A stretch of DNA of 64,000 nt, taken from assembly GCA_016715205.1 (NCBI GenBank), contig JADKBC010000005.1, forward strand, positions 62,001 through 126,000, given 5' to 3'. Source of the stretch: Holophaga sp. Lineage in GTDB: Bacteria > Acidobacteriota > Holophagae > Holophagales > Holophagaceae. A program made the translations under genes and the position numbers. Within the stretch, counting starts at the first letter, position 1, and every line of letters starts with the position of its first letter. The notes under the pieces were generated by a model. That model ran no database searches. It was not told the DNA's origin and saw only the letters and a program-made list of their open reading frames with translations. Below, piece after piece: positions 8,998-18,285 of this stretch.

Positions 8998-10218
8998 ATG
9001 CTTGGACTTCGGTGGAGGCTTTCTAGAACGGCGTGGGATCTCAGCATGGGATCCGTGGTGGGCGTGCTTTCTGGTGCAGCTTCGGCTCTTTTCATGTGGT
9101 TGTTGCAGCGGGTGATTCAGCTGCGGATGGAACATCTGTGGCTGTTGGCGCTCCTCCCGGTGTTTGGGGTTATCAGTGCCTGGATATACCAGCGGTGGGG
9201 CCGGGATGCCGAGGGCGGCAGCACGTTGGTGCTGGACGAAGTGCTGGAATTCAAAGGCCGCGTGCCCTCACGAATGGCGCCGATGGTATTGGTCGGCACC
9301 CTGCTGACGCACCTGGGCGGGGGGTCGGCTGGGCGGGAAGGCACGGCCATCCAGATGGGGGCCAGCCTGGCCCGCACCATTGGAAAGCTGCCCTGGGCCT
9401 GGCTGGGGCTCACTCAATCCCGTCAGCGCCTGCTGCTCATGGCGGGAGTTTCCGCGGGCTTTGGCTCGCTGTTTGGCACGCCGGTGGCCGGCGCCATCTT
9501 TGGCATGGAAGTGATTGCCATTGGCAAAATGCACTACGAGGGATTATTGATCTGCGGCACCGCCAGTTTCGTGGCCGATGGCATCTGCCGCTGGCTGGGC
9601 GCCGAACATTTCGTATTCCATCCACTCGCCCTGCCCCTTTCCCTGCCCCTGGCCTTGAAAGTGGCGCTGTTTGCCCTGCCCGTAGCCTTGGTAGCAGGCA
9701 TTTTTTCGGATCTTAGCCACGACTTGGCCCAGTGGACCCGGCGCCGCATCGCCAATCCTTACCTTCGGGCTGCTGCAGGTGGCTTGGCCATCATCGCGCT
9801 GGTGGGAGTTTTCCAGAGCACAGAATTCCTGAACCTCGGCACGAATTGGTTGCCTCGGGTGTTCGGGAACCAGGCCCCGGTACCATCCTGGGCCTTCGGC
9901 GCCAAGTTCCTGTTCACCGTGGTCACCCTTGGTTTTGGCTTCAAGGGAGGCGAAGTGACCCCCCTCTTCGTGATTGGCGCCTTGCTGGGTTCGGCGTTGG
10001 CGCCGCTGTTGGGCTTGCCCATTTCCTTCACGGCGGCCATTGGGTTTATTGCCATGTTTGCGGCGGCCAGCAACACCCCCATCGCCTCGACGCTCATGGG
10101 GATCGAACTGTTTGGAATCGGGTTTGCGGGCCCGCTGGTGATCACCTGCTTCCTGGCTTACATCCTGGTGGGCCACCGTGGCATCTACGGTGGGCACCGC
10201 GTCCAAACTTCGAAATAG
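8998..10218 (+). CDS. ClC-family anion channel/antiporter, possibly CLC-F fluoride type
   Basis: 406 residues with about ten hydrophobic helices. The ClC gating-glutamate loop is present as GGGSAGREGTAIQMGASLAR, and the helix N region as FKGGEVTPLFVIGALLGSAL. Canonical chloride ClCs have GKEGP and GxFxP at these positions. GREGT with GGEVTP instead resembles the fluoride/proton CLC-F branch, which lowers cytoplasmic fluoride. That assignment is an inference from two motifs. No fluoride riboswitch core could be recognised in the 39-base upstream gap. ATG 8998 is used because the upstream frame only antisenses radA. An MFS transporter follows 15 bases later. Confidence 0.9.
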   Translation: MLGLRWRLSRTAWDLSMGSVVGVLSGAASALFMWLLQRVIQLRMEHLWLLALLPVFGVISAWIYQRWGRDAEGGSTLVLDEVLEFKGRVPSRMAPMVLVGTLLTHLGGGSAGREGTAIQMGASLARTIGKLPWAWLGLTQSRQRLLLMAGVSAGFGSLFGTPVAGAIFGMEVIAIGKMHYEGLLICGTASFVADGICRWLGAEHFVFHPLALPLSLPLALKVALFALPVALVAGIFSDLSHDLAQWTRRRIANPYLRAAAGGLAIIALVGVFQSTEFLNLGTNWLPRVFGNQAPVPSWAFGAKFLFTVVTLGFGFKGGEVTPLFVIGALLGSALAPLLGLPISFTAAIGFIAMFAAASNTPIASTLMGIELFGIGFAGPLVITCFLAYILVGHRGIYGGHRVQTSK

Positions 10219-10233
10219 TGGCGAGGAACCAAC

Positions 10234-11460
10234 ATGGCTGAACCACTGCCAACCTCACCCAAATGGCTGAATGCCACCGTGTGGGGCATGGCCATCACCA
10301 GCTTTCTTTCCGATCTGGGGCACGAAGCACAAAGCACCCTCCTGCCCGGCTTCATGGCGGCCCTGGGGCTGCCTCCCCTGGCTCTGGGAGCCGTGGAAGG
10401 CTTGGCGGACGCAGCCTCCAGCTTCATGAAGCTGGGCGCGGGCTGGTTCTCCGATCGCCTTGGACGGCGCAAGGGTCTTGTGGTGGGCGGCTATGTGGCC
10501 ACCGGCGTTGCTTCGGGGATCATTGCCCTGGCGGCGGGGTGGCCCCTCATCCTGTTTGGAAAATTTTTCGGTTGGTTGGGGCGCGGTATACGGGGGCCCC
10601 TGCGCGATGCCTTGCTGACCGATAGCATCCCCGCCGAGGCCCGGGGCCGAGCCTTCGGCTTCCATCGTTTTGGTGACACTCTTGGGGCCATTCTGGGGCC
10701 TCTGACCGCCGTGCTGTTGCTGGGATGGGGCTCTTCCCATGGCTTGCCAGCGCTGGGCCTCCATCGAACCCTAATCGCCTGGACCCTGGTGCCCGGTGTG
10801 CTCTCGGGGCTAGCCTTCGCGTGGCTTGTGCGGGAACGCGCCCGCAGCAAGCCTCGTCTACTCTCCTTTCGGCATGCCATCGGGCAAATGCCCCAGCGCT
10901 TTCGGCGCTATCTCGTGAGCGTGGGCGTCTTTGGGGCGGGCGATTACGCCCATACCTTGCTGATTCTTGCCGCCACCCAGCTGTTAACCCCCAGCCTGGG
11001 CTTCGCCAAGGCAGCCACCTGGGGAGGACTATTCTACGTGTTGCACAACGTGGTTTATGCCCTTTCCACCTACCCTTCGGGCGCCCTGGCGGATCGTTTC
11101 CGGAGCCATCGTCAGATCCTGGGCGGCGCCTACCTTCTCTCGGTGGCGGTGCCCATTCTGCTCATGGTTTGTTTCGCCCGAGGAATGGCCACCCTGCCCA
11201 TGCTGGGGCTGATATTCAGCTTGGCGGGGTTGGTGAACGGCGTGCAGGACACCCTGGAAGGCGCCACCACCGGCGAGATGGCGCCGATGGAGCACCGCGG
11301 CCTGGCCTTTGGCTTGCTGGGCGGCGTCAATGGTGGCGGTGACCTGGTTTCAAGCCTGGTGGTGGGCGGCCTATGGACGCTCCACCCCACCTGGGGCTTC
11401 GGCTATGCCGCAGTTACGATGGGAATAGGAGGCGTTTTAATGCTGGCACAAAAGGATTAA
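10234..11460 (+). CDS. MFS transporter
   Basis: 408 residues, roughly twelve hydrophobic segments. The MFS loop 2-3 signature is visible as GAGWFSDRLGRRKGLVVGGY (residues ~67-87), and GRGIRGPLRDALLTDSIP lies in helices 4-5. The latter resembles a subgroup of uncharacterised MFS permeases. The substrate cannot be told from sequence. It follows the ClC gene by 15 bases with an AGGAACC ribosome site, so coexpression is likely. Confidence 0.88.
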   Translation: MAEPLPTSPKWLNATVWGMAITSFLSDLGHEAQSTLLPGFMAALGLPPLALGAVEGLADAASSFMKLGAGWFSDRLGRRKGLVVGGYVATGVASGIIALAAGWPLILFGKFFGWLGRGIRGPLRDALLTDSIPAEARGRAFGFHRFGDTLGAILGPLTAVLLLGWGSSHGLPALGLHRTLIAWTLVPGVLSGLAFAWLVRERARSKPRLLSFRHAIGQMPQRFRRYLVSVGVFGAGDYAHTLLILAATQLLTPSLGFAKAATWGGLFYVLHNVVYALSTYPSGALADRFRSHRQILGGAYLLSVAVPILLMVCFARGMATLPMLGLIFSLAGLVNGVQDTLEGATTGEMAPMEHRGLAFGLLGGVNGGGDLVSSLVVGGLWTLHPTWGFGYAAVTMGIGGVLMLAQKD

Positions 11461-11725
11461 CAGCCCATGCGGAAAACCTTGCGGATATCCACCCCTGCTG
11501 CCCCATAAAGCCCGCAATCTCTACCACTTCGAAACAATGCACTATTTACATCGCGACTATGCATTTTACTGAAACCAAACGATTTAAATAATCGGATTTG
11601 GAGTTACCTCGCCCCGGACCCCCCAAAAGGTTTTCCACAATTTCCAGTTTCTTTCGCGTTGACATCTGGAAGGTCTTTCGGGCGACTTGGCAACGGGGTT
11701 GTGACGAAGATATGACGGTCCGGGT
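11461..11725. other. intergenic region between convergent MFS and smc
   Basis: About 265 bases, more AT-rich in its middle (11520-11600) than the flanking genes. No convincing hairpin with T-tract on either strand, no tRNA and no coding frame with a ribosome site was seen. It separates two convergent genes, so 3' ends are expected here, but I cannot point to the terminators. Confidence 0.4.
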
Positions 11726-14700
11726 TCACACCAGTTGTTGGGCATCCCGCAACTGCACACTGACCAGCCGACTGATGCCGCGTTCTTCCATGGTGACGCC
11801 ATACAGCGTATCGGCCGCCACCATGGTGGGTTTCTGGTGGGTGATGACGATGAACTGCGTTTCGGCCTTCATGCGCTGCACCAGTTTGGCGAAGCGTCCC
11901 ACGTTGGCCTCGTCCAGGGGCGCGTCCACTTCATCCAGCACGCAGAAGGGGCTGGGCTTGAACTGAAAAATAGCGAAGAGCAGCGAGATCGCCGTGAGCG
12001 CTTTTTCGCCGCCGGAAAGCAGGGTGAGTGTCTTCGCGGTTTTGCCGGGGGGCTGAGCGGTGATCTCGATGCCGCATTCAAGCAGATCCTTGGGATCCTG
12101 CAGCGAAAGATGCGCGGTGCCGCCGCCAAAAACTTCCCTGAAAACCTCGGTGAATCGGGCGTTCACGAAATCGAAGGCCTCACGGAAACGTTCTTCGCTG
12201 GTGGCGTTGATTTCCTTGATGGTGGCTTCCAGATTGCCGATGGCCTCCATCACATCACCGCGTTGCTGGTTCATGAAGGTGAGCCTGGATTCGGCCTCTT
12301 CCAGTTCCTGAATGGCCAGGGGATTCACGCTGCCCAAATCCATGCGGCGGCCCTGGTACTCGGTGAAGGCTGTCTGGTGCACCAGTTCACCTTGGCTCCA
12401 GGCTTCGCGTTCCGCTTCGGAAACCGAGGCGATGAAATCGGGCACGGTCATCGAAAGGGCCAGTTCGATTTCCTTGGCCATGGTGTCGAGACTGCCCTGA
12501 ACCTGGGCACCGGAAATCAAGCATTCCTGATGCAATTGCCGGGCGTTTTCGAGGGCCTGCTGCAGTTCACGTGCGCGCCGTTCGTGCACGCGAAGTTCTT
12601 CGGCAACGTGCTCGAGTTCGGGCTGTGCCAGCGTTTGGCGGTCCACCAAGAGCTGCCGTTCCCGCAGGCGTTGCTGGGTTTCTTCCTCCAGTTCCGTCAT
12701 GCGCAGAGAGGCCTGCTCCGCCCGCTGCCCGGCCTGATCGATGTCGTCCTGGATCCGCTTTTTCTCGGCCTCCAGGTCGTAGGCACCGCGTTGCACCTGG
12801 AGCACCTGGCGGGACAAACTATCCCGGTCGGCCCAGGCCGACGCGCGAATCTGGGTGGCTTCCATCAATGCCTGACGCCGCTGTTCCAGTTCGGCCTGAG
12901 CCTGGTGCTGATGGATTTCGGTGGCGTGAATGGCTTCGGTGAGCGTGGCGGTTTCTGGGTTTTCTTCGGGCGCTTCCAGGTCCCGCAGTTGGGTCCGCAG
13001 CGCCTCGATTTCCTTTTCCAGTTGTTCCCATTGCTGGTCGGCCCGCTCTTGCGCTTCCTGGATTTCCTTGAGTTGAGCCTTGACCGAAGCCTGGCGCCCT
13101 TTTAGATCTTCGAAATTTCGGCGGCTTTGCAGCCGGTCCTCTTCCATTTCCCGGGAACGTTCAATGCTTTCCTGGAGCTTGGTCAGGCGCGATTTAACCT
13201 GGGTTTCCAAAGCTTCCACCTGCTCCAGCCATTCTTCCCGGGCTCGGCGACACGCCTCCAGATCAGCGCGGAGCTTGAGGGGCGAGGCTTCCGGCGCTAC
13301 CACGCCCACTTGAATGGGACCGAAGGGGAGTTTCACCAAACGAGGGGAAATGAAGCCCAGCCCCGGATGGATTTCGGCGAGCTTCGAAAGGGCCGCGTCC
13401 GAGCAGCGGTAGGTGCGCTGGAACAGAGCTTCCAGAAGGTGGGGAGCGCCGCTTCGCCACCTCAGCCAGGGAGCCATGGGCTCGCAACCTTCCGGTGCCT
13501 CCGGTGGGTCCACAGGGTCCGCCAACGCCACCTGCAACTGGCCTGGCGTTTCACCCAGGGCGTCCAGGGCTGAGGCTCCCAGGCACACGGCCTGGAGCCA
13601 GTTCCCGAGCAGGCGTTCCACATCGGGCCGTACGGCTTCGTCCACCACCAGAATTTCAGAGAGGGAACGAGGCTCTTCGCCCTTGGCCTTCAACCAGGCC
13701 AGGGCTTTCTGAACTTCCTCGGAGCCCGTGACCTGCCTCAGCCCATCGTTAAGCTGCTTCAGACGGCGTTCCTCGGCATCCAGGGCACCTTCGGCCTCGC
13801 GCAGGGCATGAGCGGCCTGGCGATGGGTTTCCTGGGCTTCCCCGTGCAGCCAGGCTTGCACCTGCACGGCCTCTTCAATCTGTTCGGTCTGGGCTTCAGC
13901 CCCTTCCACGGTGCGAGACAACCGCTGTTCTTCGGCCTGCAAGCCCTCCAGGCGAGGCGCTCGCACGGATTCTTCGTGGTTCAGGGCATCCAGCCGGCCT
14001 TCCATCTGGGCGATCTGCTGGTGCACCACCTGGCGTTGCCGCTGGATGGCGAGGCTTGCTCGTTCAGCCTCCACCCGGCGGGCGCGGAGCACTTTCAGCT
14101 CCGCCTCGACCTGGCGCAGACCACCCCCGGCCAAGGCCACGGCTTGTTCGGCCTCGGCCACCAGGCTGTCCTTGCCCTGCAGCACGGTCTCCGATTCCTG
14201 CAAGGCCACTTGGAGGCGTAGCATCTCGGCATCACTATCGCCTGAGCGGGTGGAAAGTTCCTGCAGTCGATCCCGCAATAGCGCCTGTTGTTGCTGGTTT
14301 TCCAGGATGCGTTCTTCCTGAAACCCACGGTCCTGATCCGCGAGGCTCAATCGTTGATCGAGGGCGAGAATGGCTCGGCTGCGGCCATCCTGAGCGTGAT
14401 TGAGTTCATCCAGAATGTGGCGCTGGGCCTCGACTTCGCTGGCCCGCTCCGACGCCTGGGCTGTGAGGGCCGCAATGCCCCGTTCCAGCGTATCGAGCTG
14501 CTCTACTATCCGGGCCTTGGCTTCGTCCAGTTCCATGGCCTTGCCCGCCAGCAGAATGCGTTGGGTGGCCTTGATGGCGGCATCCAGTTCCTGGGCTCGG
14601 CGCGCCTTGGAGGCTTGGCGTTTCAAGGATTCCTGCTGCTTGCCCAGTTCATGCAAGATGTCGTCGAGTCGCAGAAGGTTGGAACGGGTGTCCTCCAGGC

Positions 14701-15244
14701 GACGCTCCGCATCGGTGCGGCGCAGTTTATAGCGGGTGATACCCGCGGCCTCCTCAAGCAGGGAGCGCCGGTCCTTGGGCTTGGTGGACAGGATCAGGTC
14801 GATCTGCCCCTGCTGGATGAAACTGTAGGCCCGGGTGCCCATGCCCGTATCCATCAGCAGATCCTGGATGTCCTTGAGTCGGGTTTCCCGGCCGTTGATG
14901 CGGTATTCACCACCCGTATCCCGATACAGGCGGCGGGAGATGACCACTTCCTTGGTGGTGCCAGGCAGGGCCGGATCGGGCATTTCCAGGGTGAGCTTGA
15001 CTTCGGACATGCCCAGGGGTTTGCGTTCGCTGGTGCCCGCGAAAATGACATCGGACATGTCATTGCCGCGCAGGAGGGTGGCCCGCTGCTCGCCCAGCAC
15101 CCAGGCCAGGGCATCGGAAATATTGGATTTGCCGCAGCCGTTAGGCCCCACCACCGCTGTCATTCCGCCTGGAAAAACAAGCTTCTGGGGATCCGCGAAG
15201 GATTTGAATCCGTGCAGTTCTAGGGCAATTAAACGCAATCTCAC
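11726..15244 (-). CDS. smc: chromosome segregation protein SMC
   Basis: 1172 residues, normal for bacterial SMC. N-terminal ATPase half with Walker A VGPNGCGKSN (residues ~33-42), then a long heptad-rich coiled coil to ~490, a hinge at roughly 500-650 (SEILVVDEAVRPDVERLLGN), a second coiled coil, and the C-terminal ATPase half with signature LLSGGEKALTAISLLFA and Walker B PFCVLDEVDAPLD. It forms the condensin-like complex with ScpA/ScpB, which are not in the window. The start is ambiguous: GTG 15244 is only one base from the GGAG sequence, whereas TTG 15238, two codons in, has normal spacing and would begin MRLIALELHGF. Confidence 0.97.
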   Translation of the reverse strand: MRLRLIALELHGFKSFADPQKLVFPGGMTAVVGPNGCGKSNISDALAWVLGEQRATLLRGNDMSDVIFAGTSERKPLGMSEVKLTLEMPDPALPGTTKEVVISRRLYRDTGGEYRINGRETRLKDIQDLLMDTGMGTRAYSFIQQGQIDLILSTKPKDRRSLLEEAAGITRYKLRRTDAERRLEDTRSNLLRLDDILHELGKQQESLKRQASKARRAQELDAAIKATQRILLAGKAMELDEAKARIVEQLDTLERGIAALTAQASERASEVEAQRHILDELNHAQDGRSRAILALDQRLSLADQDRGFQEERILENQQQQALLRDRLQELSTRSGDSDAEMLRLQVALQESETVLQGKDSLVAEAEQAVALAGGGLRQVEAELKVLRARRVEAERASLAIQRQRQVVHQQIAQMEGRLDALNHEESVRAPRLEGLQAEEQRLSRTVEGAEAQTEQIEEAVQVQAWLHGEAQETHRQAAHALREAEGALDAEERRLKQLNDGLRQVTGSEEVQKALAWLKAKGEEPRSLSEILVVDEAVRPDVERLLGNWLQAVCLGASALDALGETPGQLQVALADPVDPPEAPEGCEPMAPWLRWRSGAPHLLEALFQRTYRCSDAALSKLAEIHPGLGFISPRLVKLPFGPIQVGVVAPEASPLKLRADLEACRRAREEWLEQVEALETQVKSRLTKLQESIERSREMEEDRLQSRRNFEDLKGRQASVKAQLKEIQEAQERADQQWEQLEKEIEALRTQLRDLEAPEENPETATLTEAIHATEIHQHQAQAELEQRRQALMEATQIRASAWADRDSLSRQVLQVQRGAYDLEAEKKRIQDDIDQAGQRAEQASLRMTELEEETQQRLRERQLLVDRQTLAQPELEHVAEELRVHERRARELQQALENARQLHQECLISGAQVQGSLDTMAKEIELALSMTVPDFIASVSEAEREAWSQGELVHQTAFTEYQGRRMDLGSVNPLAIQELEEAESRLTFMNQQRGDVMEAIGNLEATIKEINATSEERFREAFDFVNARFTEVFREVFGGGTAHLSLQDPKDLLECGIEITAQPPGKTAKTLTLLSGGEKALTAISLLFAIFQFKPSPFCVLDEVDAPLDEANVGRFAKLVQRMKAETQFIVITHQKPTMVAADTLYGVTMEERGISRLVSVQLRDAQQLV

Positions 15245-15299
15245 GCTCCAGCGGGAACCAATCTCCCAAACATTCCATCACTAACCGAGCGGAGGACCC

Positions 15300-15329
15300 T
15301 TGGGATCTGAAGGCCCGGGACGATAGACT
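15300..15329 (+). promoter_or_regulatory. candidate promoter of the pilus operon
   Basis: TTGGGA at 15300-15305 and TAGACT at 15324-15329 with an 18-base spacer, each matching the sigma-70 consensus in 4 of 6 positions. The predicted start would be near 15336, shortly before a good CTGGAG ribosome site at 15346-15351. Confidence 0.4.
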
Positions 15330-15356
15330 GTCATTCTCCCTGTTTCTGGAGTTCCC

Positions 15357-15434
15357 GTGACCCCCCTTCCTACATATTCGCGCATGACCTGGATAAATCT
15401 CCGGGTTGGGCGCCTTCCGAAGGGGATCCAGTGA
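15357..15434 (+). CDS. short upstream ORF of the pilus operon (leader, or the displaced start of the PilM-like gene)
   Basis: GTG 15357 has a strong ribosome site (CTGGAG, 5-base spacing) but its frame closes after 25 codons at TGA 15432-15434, overlapping the next GTG start as GTGA. Two readings are possible. It may be a small translationally coupled leader ORF. Or one C may be missing from the C6 run 15361-15366: with an extra C the GTG would enter the PilM-like frame, which is open through this stretch, adding about 25 residues (including FAHDLDKSPGW) to that protein. The sequence alone does not decide. Confidence 0.3.
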   Translation: MTPLPTYSRMTWINLRVGRLPKGIQ

Positions 15435-16162
15435 GTGGCTTCAACCTCAAGGCCAGCCCCGCTTCCGTGGTCTGGATGGAACCCCATCGGCTGACTGCGG
15501 GCGGCAAAACCTTGCCCCTGGATGGGTTACCCCAGGAAGACCAGATCGCCAAGGTTTTGCAGGAACTGCCCCAGGGGGCCACCTCTTGGGTGGTGGATGA
15601 TCTCTGGGCACCTTCGGTGCTCCTGCGCGATGTGGTAGCCCTGCCCACCGGCATCGAGGCCCAGGAAGCCTTCTTCCGCTGGAAGTTCACCTCCAGCCTG
15701 GCCCTGGAATCGCCCTATTCCGTCCAGGCTCTGGCTTTGGGAGAAGGTTCGTGGTTATTGGCTGGCATCCGCGAGGATATTCGGGACAGTTGGCTCCAGA
15801 CGGCCCTCCGCCTGGGCCGGCCCATGCATAGCCTCCTGCCCCGGTGGCTCCATCTCTACAATCGCCTTGCACCCAGCCAAAACATGCCGGGTATGCTGCT
15901 GTCGCTGTGCCCCCATCCCCAGGGCGGTTACACGGGGACTCTGGCGGCCTGGGGACGCACCCTTACGCTCCTGCGGCAGTGGGCGGATCCGGCCGATCCC
16001 GCCACCTGGATGCAAGAGCGCATCGCGCCCACGGCGGCCTACATGCACCGGGAATCCAGACCACCCCAGGAACTCTGGATCTGGGGTGCGCCTTCCTGGC
16101 CGGAGAGCGAGCTTCCCCATCATCTCCTCCAGCCTGAAATCCTGGCTCAGGAGGCTCTCTGA
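15431..16162 (+). CDS. PilM/GspL-position protein of the pilus assembly operon
   Basis: 243 residues. It sits immediately before pilN-like and pilO-like genes, the place of pilM (or gspL) in such operons, but it is much shorter than usual PilM (~350) and lacks an obvious full set of actin-fold phosphate loops. The segment LPTGIEAQEAFFRWKFTSSL resembles the PilM/GspL region that follows the first subdomain, so a reduced ASKHA-type cytoplasmic platform protein is the best guess. GTG 15431 has AAGGGGA upstream, but the true start may be GTG 15357 if one base is missing. The stop overlaps the next ATG. Confidence 0.65.
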   Translation: MSGFNLKASPASVVWMEPHRLTAGGKTLPLDGLPQEDQIAKVLQELPQGATSWVVDDLWAPSVLLRDVVALPTGIEAQEAFFRWKFTSSLALESPYSVQALALGEGSWLLAGIREDIRDSWLQTALRLGRPMHSLLPRWLHLYNRLAPSQNMPGMLLSLCPHPQGGYTGTLAAWGRTLTLLRQWADPADPATWMQERIAPTAAYMHRESRPPQELWIWGAPSWPESELPHHLLQPEILAQEAL

Positions 16163-17025
16163 TGGCCATTCCGGTCCTTAAACTCAATTTGGCGCCACCG
16201 CCTAGCTTCTGGCGCCGCCAGCACCTCATTGTGGGTTGGTCCGCGCTGGGCCTTGGCCTCCTGGCCTTGCTCACCGTGGGTGGCTTGACCTGGCGGGCCT
16301 ACCACAAGGCTGATCTCGAGGGACAGGAAGCCATCCGACTCTCCCGCCAAGCCCAGGAAAGCTTGGCTCAGCAGAGCGCCATCCAGAATCAATTGAAGGC
16401 CATCAATGTGCAGAAGGAACTGCCCCGTTGGCGGCTGGCGGAACGAATCCTGGTGGAGCGCAGCAGCCCCTGGTCCCGCCTCACCGCGGAATTGGAACGC
16501 AGCCTGGTGCAGGATGTCAGGGTGCGCGGGTTGCAGCGCAGCCGTGGCTCCGATCAGCAAGTGGTCGTGAAGTTGAAGGGGGAAGCCCGCACCCGGGAAG
16601 CGGAAACGGCCTTTGTGGATTCCATTCATGGCAATCCCTACTTCGCCCAGATGATTCTGGAACGGGAATCCGAGCGCCAGGGCGGCGGCATTGAATTCGA
16701 GATCACCCTGCCCCTTTCCGCCACCCCTCCGACTTACCTGCCCTTGCCCAAATACGGTCCTGCACGGAAGGTGGCAGCGGCCCCCAAGCCTGTGGCCTTG
16801 CCGCCTGCGAAACCAAAGCCAACGGCCACGGCCGTGACGCCTCCCCCCTTGCCCAAGGCCACTCCAGGGCCAAGTGCGCCCCGTCCAGGCATCACCGTGG
16901 ATATGGGTGCCCAGACCACGCCCGCCCGCCCGTTGCGCGACCCGCGCCCCTTGGACCCCGAAGATCAGGGGCCTCGGCGTCGCCCCCGGGCCCTTAATCG
17001 ACCCGACCAGGAGGTGAGGCGATGA
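16162..17025 (+). CDS. pilN: PilN-like pilus assembly membrane protein with Pro-rich tail
   Basis: 287 residues. The N-terminus VLKLNLAPPPSFWRR matches the PilN pattern (short cytoplasmic 'INLLP'-like peptide that binds PilM). One membrane helix lies at ~22-43, then a coiled coil and a small ferredoxin-like periplasmic domain up to ~195. The last ~90 residues are a Pro/Ala/Lys/Arg-rich low-complexity tail not usual for PilN. It overlaps the preceding stop (TGATG) and the following pilO start, implying translational coupling. Role: inner-membrane alignment complex with PilM, PilO and PilP. Confidence 0.8.
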   Translation: MAIPVLKLNLAPPPSFWRRQHLIVGWSALGLGLLALLTVGGLTWRAYHKADLEGQEAIRLSRQAQESLAQQSAIQNQLKAINVQKELPRWRLAERILVERSSPWSRLTAELERSLVQDVRVRGLQRSRGSDQQVVVKLKGEARTREAETAFVDSIHGNPYFAQMILERESERQGGGIEFEITLPLSATPPTYLPLPKYGPARKVAAAPKPVALPPAKPKPTATAVTPPPLPKATPGPSAPRPGITVDMGAQTTPARPLRDPRPLDPEDQGPRRRPRALNRPDQEVRR

Positions 17026-17609
17026 ACCGCACGCTTCGCCCCAGTACCTACCGGCTCGTGGGCGGCCTAGTGCTGCTGCTGGCCGCCCTCACCGTTGCCG
17101 TGGTGCTGCTGCCCGATGCCAACCAGAAACGCATTCAGCAGGAAAAAGCGGCCCAAGCTGCCAAAGCCACGCTGAACGCCCAGGAAGCCGAGCTCGGCAA
17201 ACTGAAAACCCGGGTTGAAAACCTCCGCATCAGCCGGGAGCGCATGGAAGAGACCCTCGGTAGCCTCTCCCAGGAAAACGAAGGCCAATTGAAGTGGAAG
17301 CTGAGCCGCGCTCTTTACGATTTTTCGGCAGCCAGTGGCACCCGAATTCAGGCGGTGAAATATGGAACGCCCACCCGGGAAGGCGCCAAGGGCACCGATC
17401 TGGAAGCCCTGGATGTCGAGTTCGTGGCTTCGGGGATCTACACGAACCTGAAAGCCTTCATGTTTGCCCTGGAGAAAAGCAAACTGCCCTTTGGCCTAGC
17501 CAACGGCAAGCTGGAAGAATCGCCCGAAGGCGCCCGGCTCACCATCACCTTGCGGGCCTTCCGCCGCACGGGCATCACCAAGGCTGATCCGGCCGGGGAG
17601 GAAGCATGA
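17022..17609 (+). CDS. pilO: PilO-like pilus assembly protein
   Basis: 195 residues: short cytoplasmic N-terminus, one membrane helix at ~13-29, a coiled coil (residues ~38-85) and a compact C-terminal domain (GIYTNLKAFMFALEKS). This is the layout of PilO/GspM-type proteins, which pair with PilN. It overlaps pilN by 4 bases (ATGA) and the next gene by 4 bases. Similarity is structural rather than by a strong motif, so the name rests partly on position. Confidence 0.8.
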   Translation: MNRTLRPSTYRLVGGLVLLLAALTVAVVLLPDANQKRIQQEKAAQAAKATLNAQEAELGKLKTRVENLRISRERMEETLGSLSQENEGQLKWKLSRALYDFSAASGTRIQAVKYGTPTREGAKGTDLEALDVEFVASGIYTNLKAFMFALEKSKLPFGLANGKLEESPEGARLTITLRAFRRTGITKADPAGEEA

Positions 17610-18280
17610 GCACCCCCCGCACCGGGAATTCAGGCCAGGGCATGGCCTGGTTTGAAGAACTGAAACAGAACCGAAAAACCCAGGCGGGGCTGGGCGCCTT
17701 TGCCCTGGCCCTGGCCTTCATGGTCTTCATGCTCTGGCCCGACGCCCCCAAGGCCAAGCCCCGCAAGGTCATCAGCAATCCGGGCCTGGCGAGCCAGGAA
17801 AGCAATCGCACACTGCAGTCCCTGGAAAAACTCCCGGATCTGGCGCGGCTCGGCAAGGCTGGAGAACTCCCGGACGAGGCCCGGATGTACCGGGATGTTT
17901 TCCTGTTTGACGGACCACCACCCCCGCCACCACCGCCTTTGCCCCTGCCGCCGCCACCCACCCCCCCCACGGAAGCCGAACTCAAGGCCATTGCCGACCG
18001 CCAGGCCAAGGATGGCGCCTATGCCACCCGTCCCCAGGTGCTGCGTTACCTGGGCTACCTGGAGCGGAAATCCGTGGGGCGCATCGGCGCCTTTGTGAAA
18101 AACGAGGAAGCCGTTTCCATCAAGCTGGGGGAAACCTTTGGCGATCAATGGAAATTGGCCAACCTCACGGATACCTTTGCGGAATTCCAGAACCTTAAAT
18201 ACCCCGACATGCGTCATCGCATTGAAGCGACCGACGCAGGCGGCGGCCCCCGCGGCAACGCGGCCACCAACGAATTCTGA
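17606..18280 (+). CDS. pilP: PilP-like protein with polyproline stretch
   Basis: 224 residues. One membrane helix at ~28-45, then a periplasmic part with a run of prolines (PPPPPPPPLPLPPPPTPP, residues ~99-116), then a small C-terminal domain (LRYLGYLERKSVGRIGAFV, then ETFGDQWKLANLT), which resembles the PilP/GspC homology domain that contacts the secretin. Unlike classical PilP it is anchored by a membrane helix rather than a lipid. It lies between pilO and the secretin gene, with a 4-base overlap upstream and a 5-base gap downstream. Confidence 0.75.
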   Translation: MSTPRTGNSGQGMAWFEELKQNRKTQAGLGAFALALAFMVFMLWPDAPKAKPRKVISNPGLASQESNRTLQSLEKLPDLARLGKAGELPDEARMYRDVFLFDGPPPPPPPPLPLPPPPTPPTEAELKAIADRQAKDGAYATRPQVLRYLGYLERKSVGRIGAFVKNEEAVSIKLGETFGDQWKLANLTDTFAEFQNLKYPDMRHRIEATDAGGGPRGNAATNEF

Positions 18281-18285
18281 CCCGG

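Noticed and set aside
8940..9000. Fluoride riboswitch upstream of the ClC gene
   Set aside because: The 39-base gap to radA lacks the conserved riboswitch core.
11735..13105. 456-residue open frame antisense to smc
   Set aside because: It mirrors conserved SMC coding sequence and has no own ribosome site or family motif.
14288..15223. 311-residue open frame antisense to the smc N-terminus
   Set aside because: It covers the conserved SMC Walker A region on the other strand and has no supporting context.
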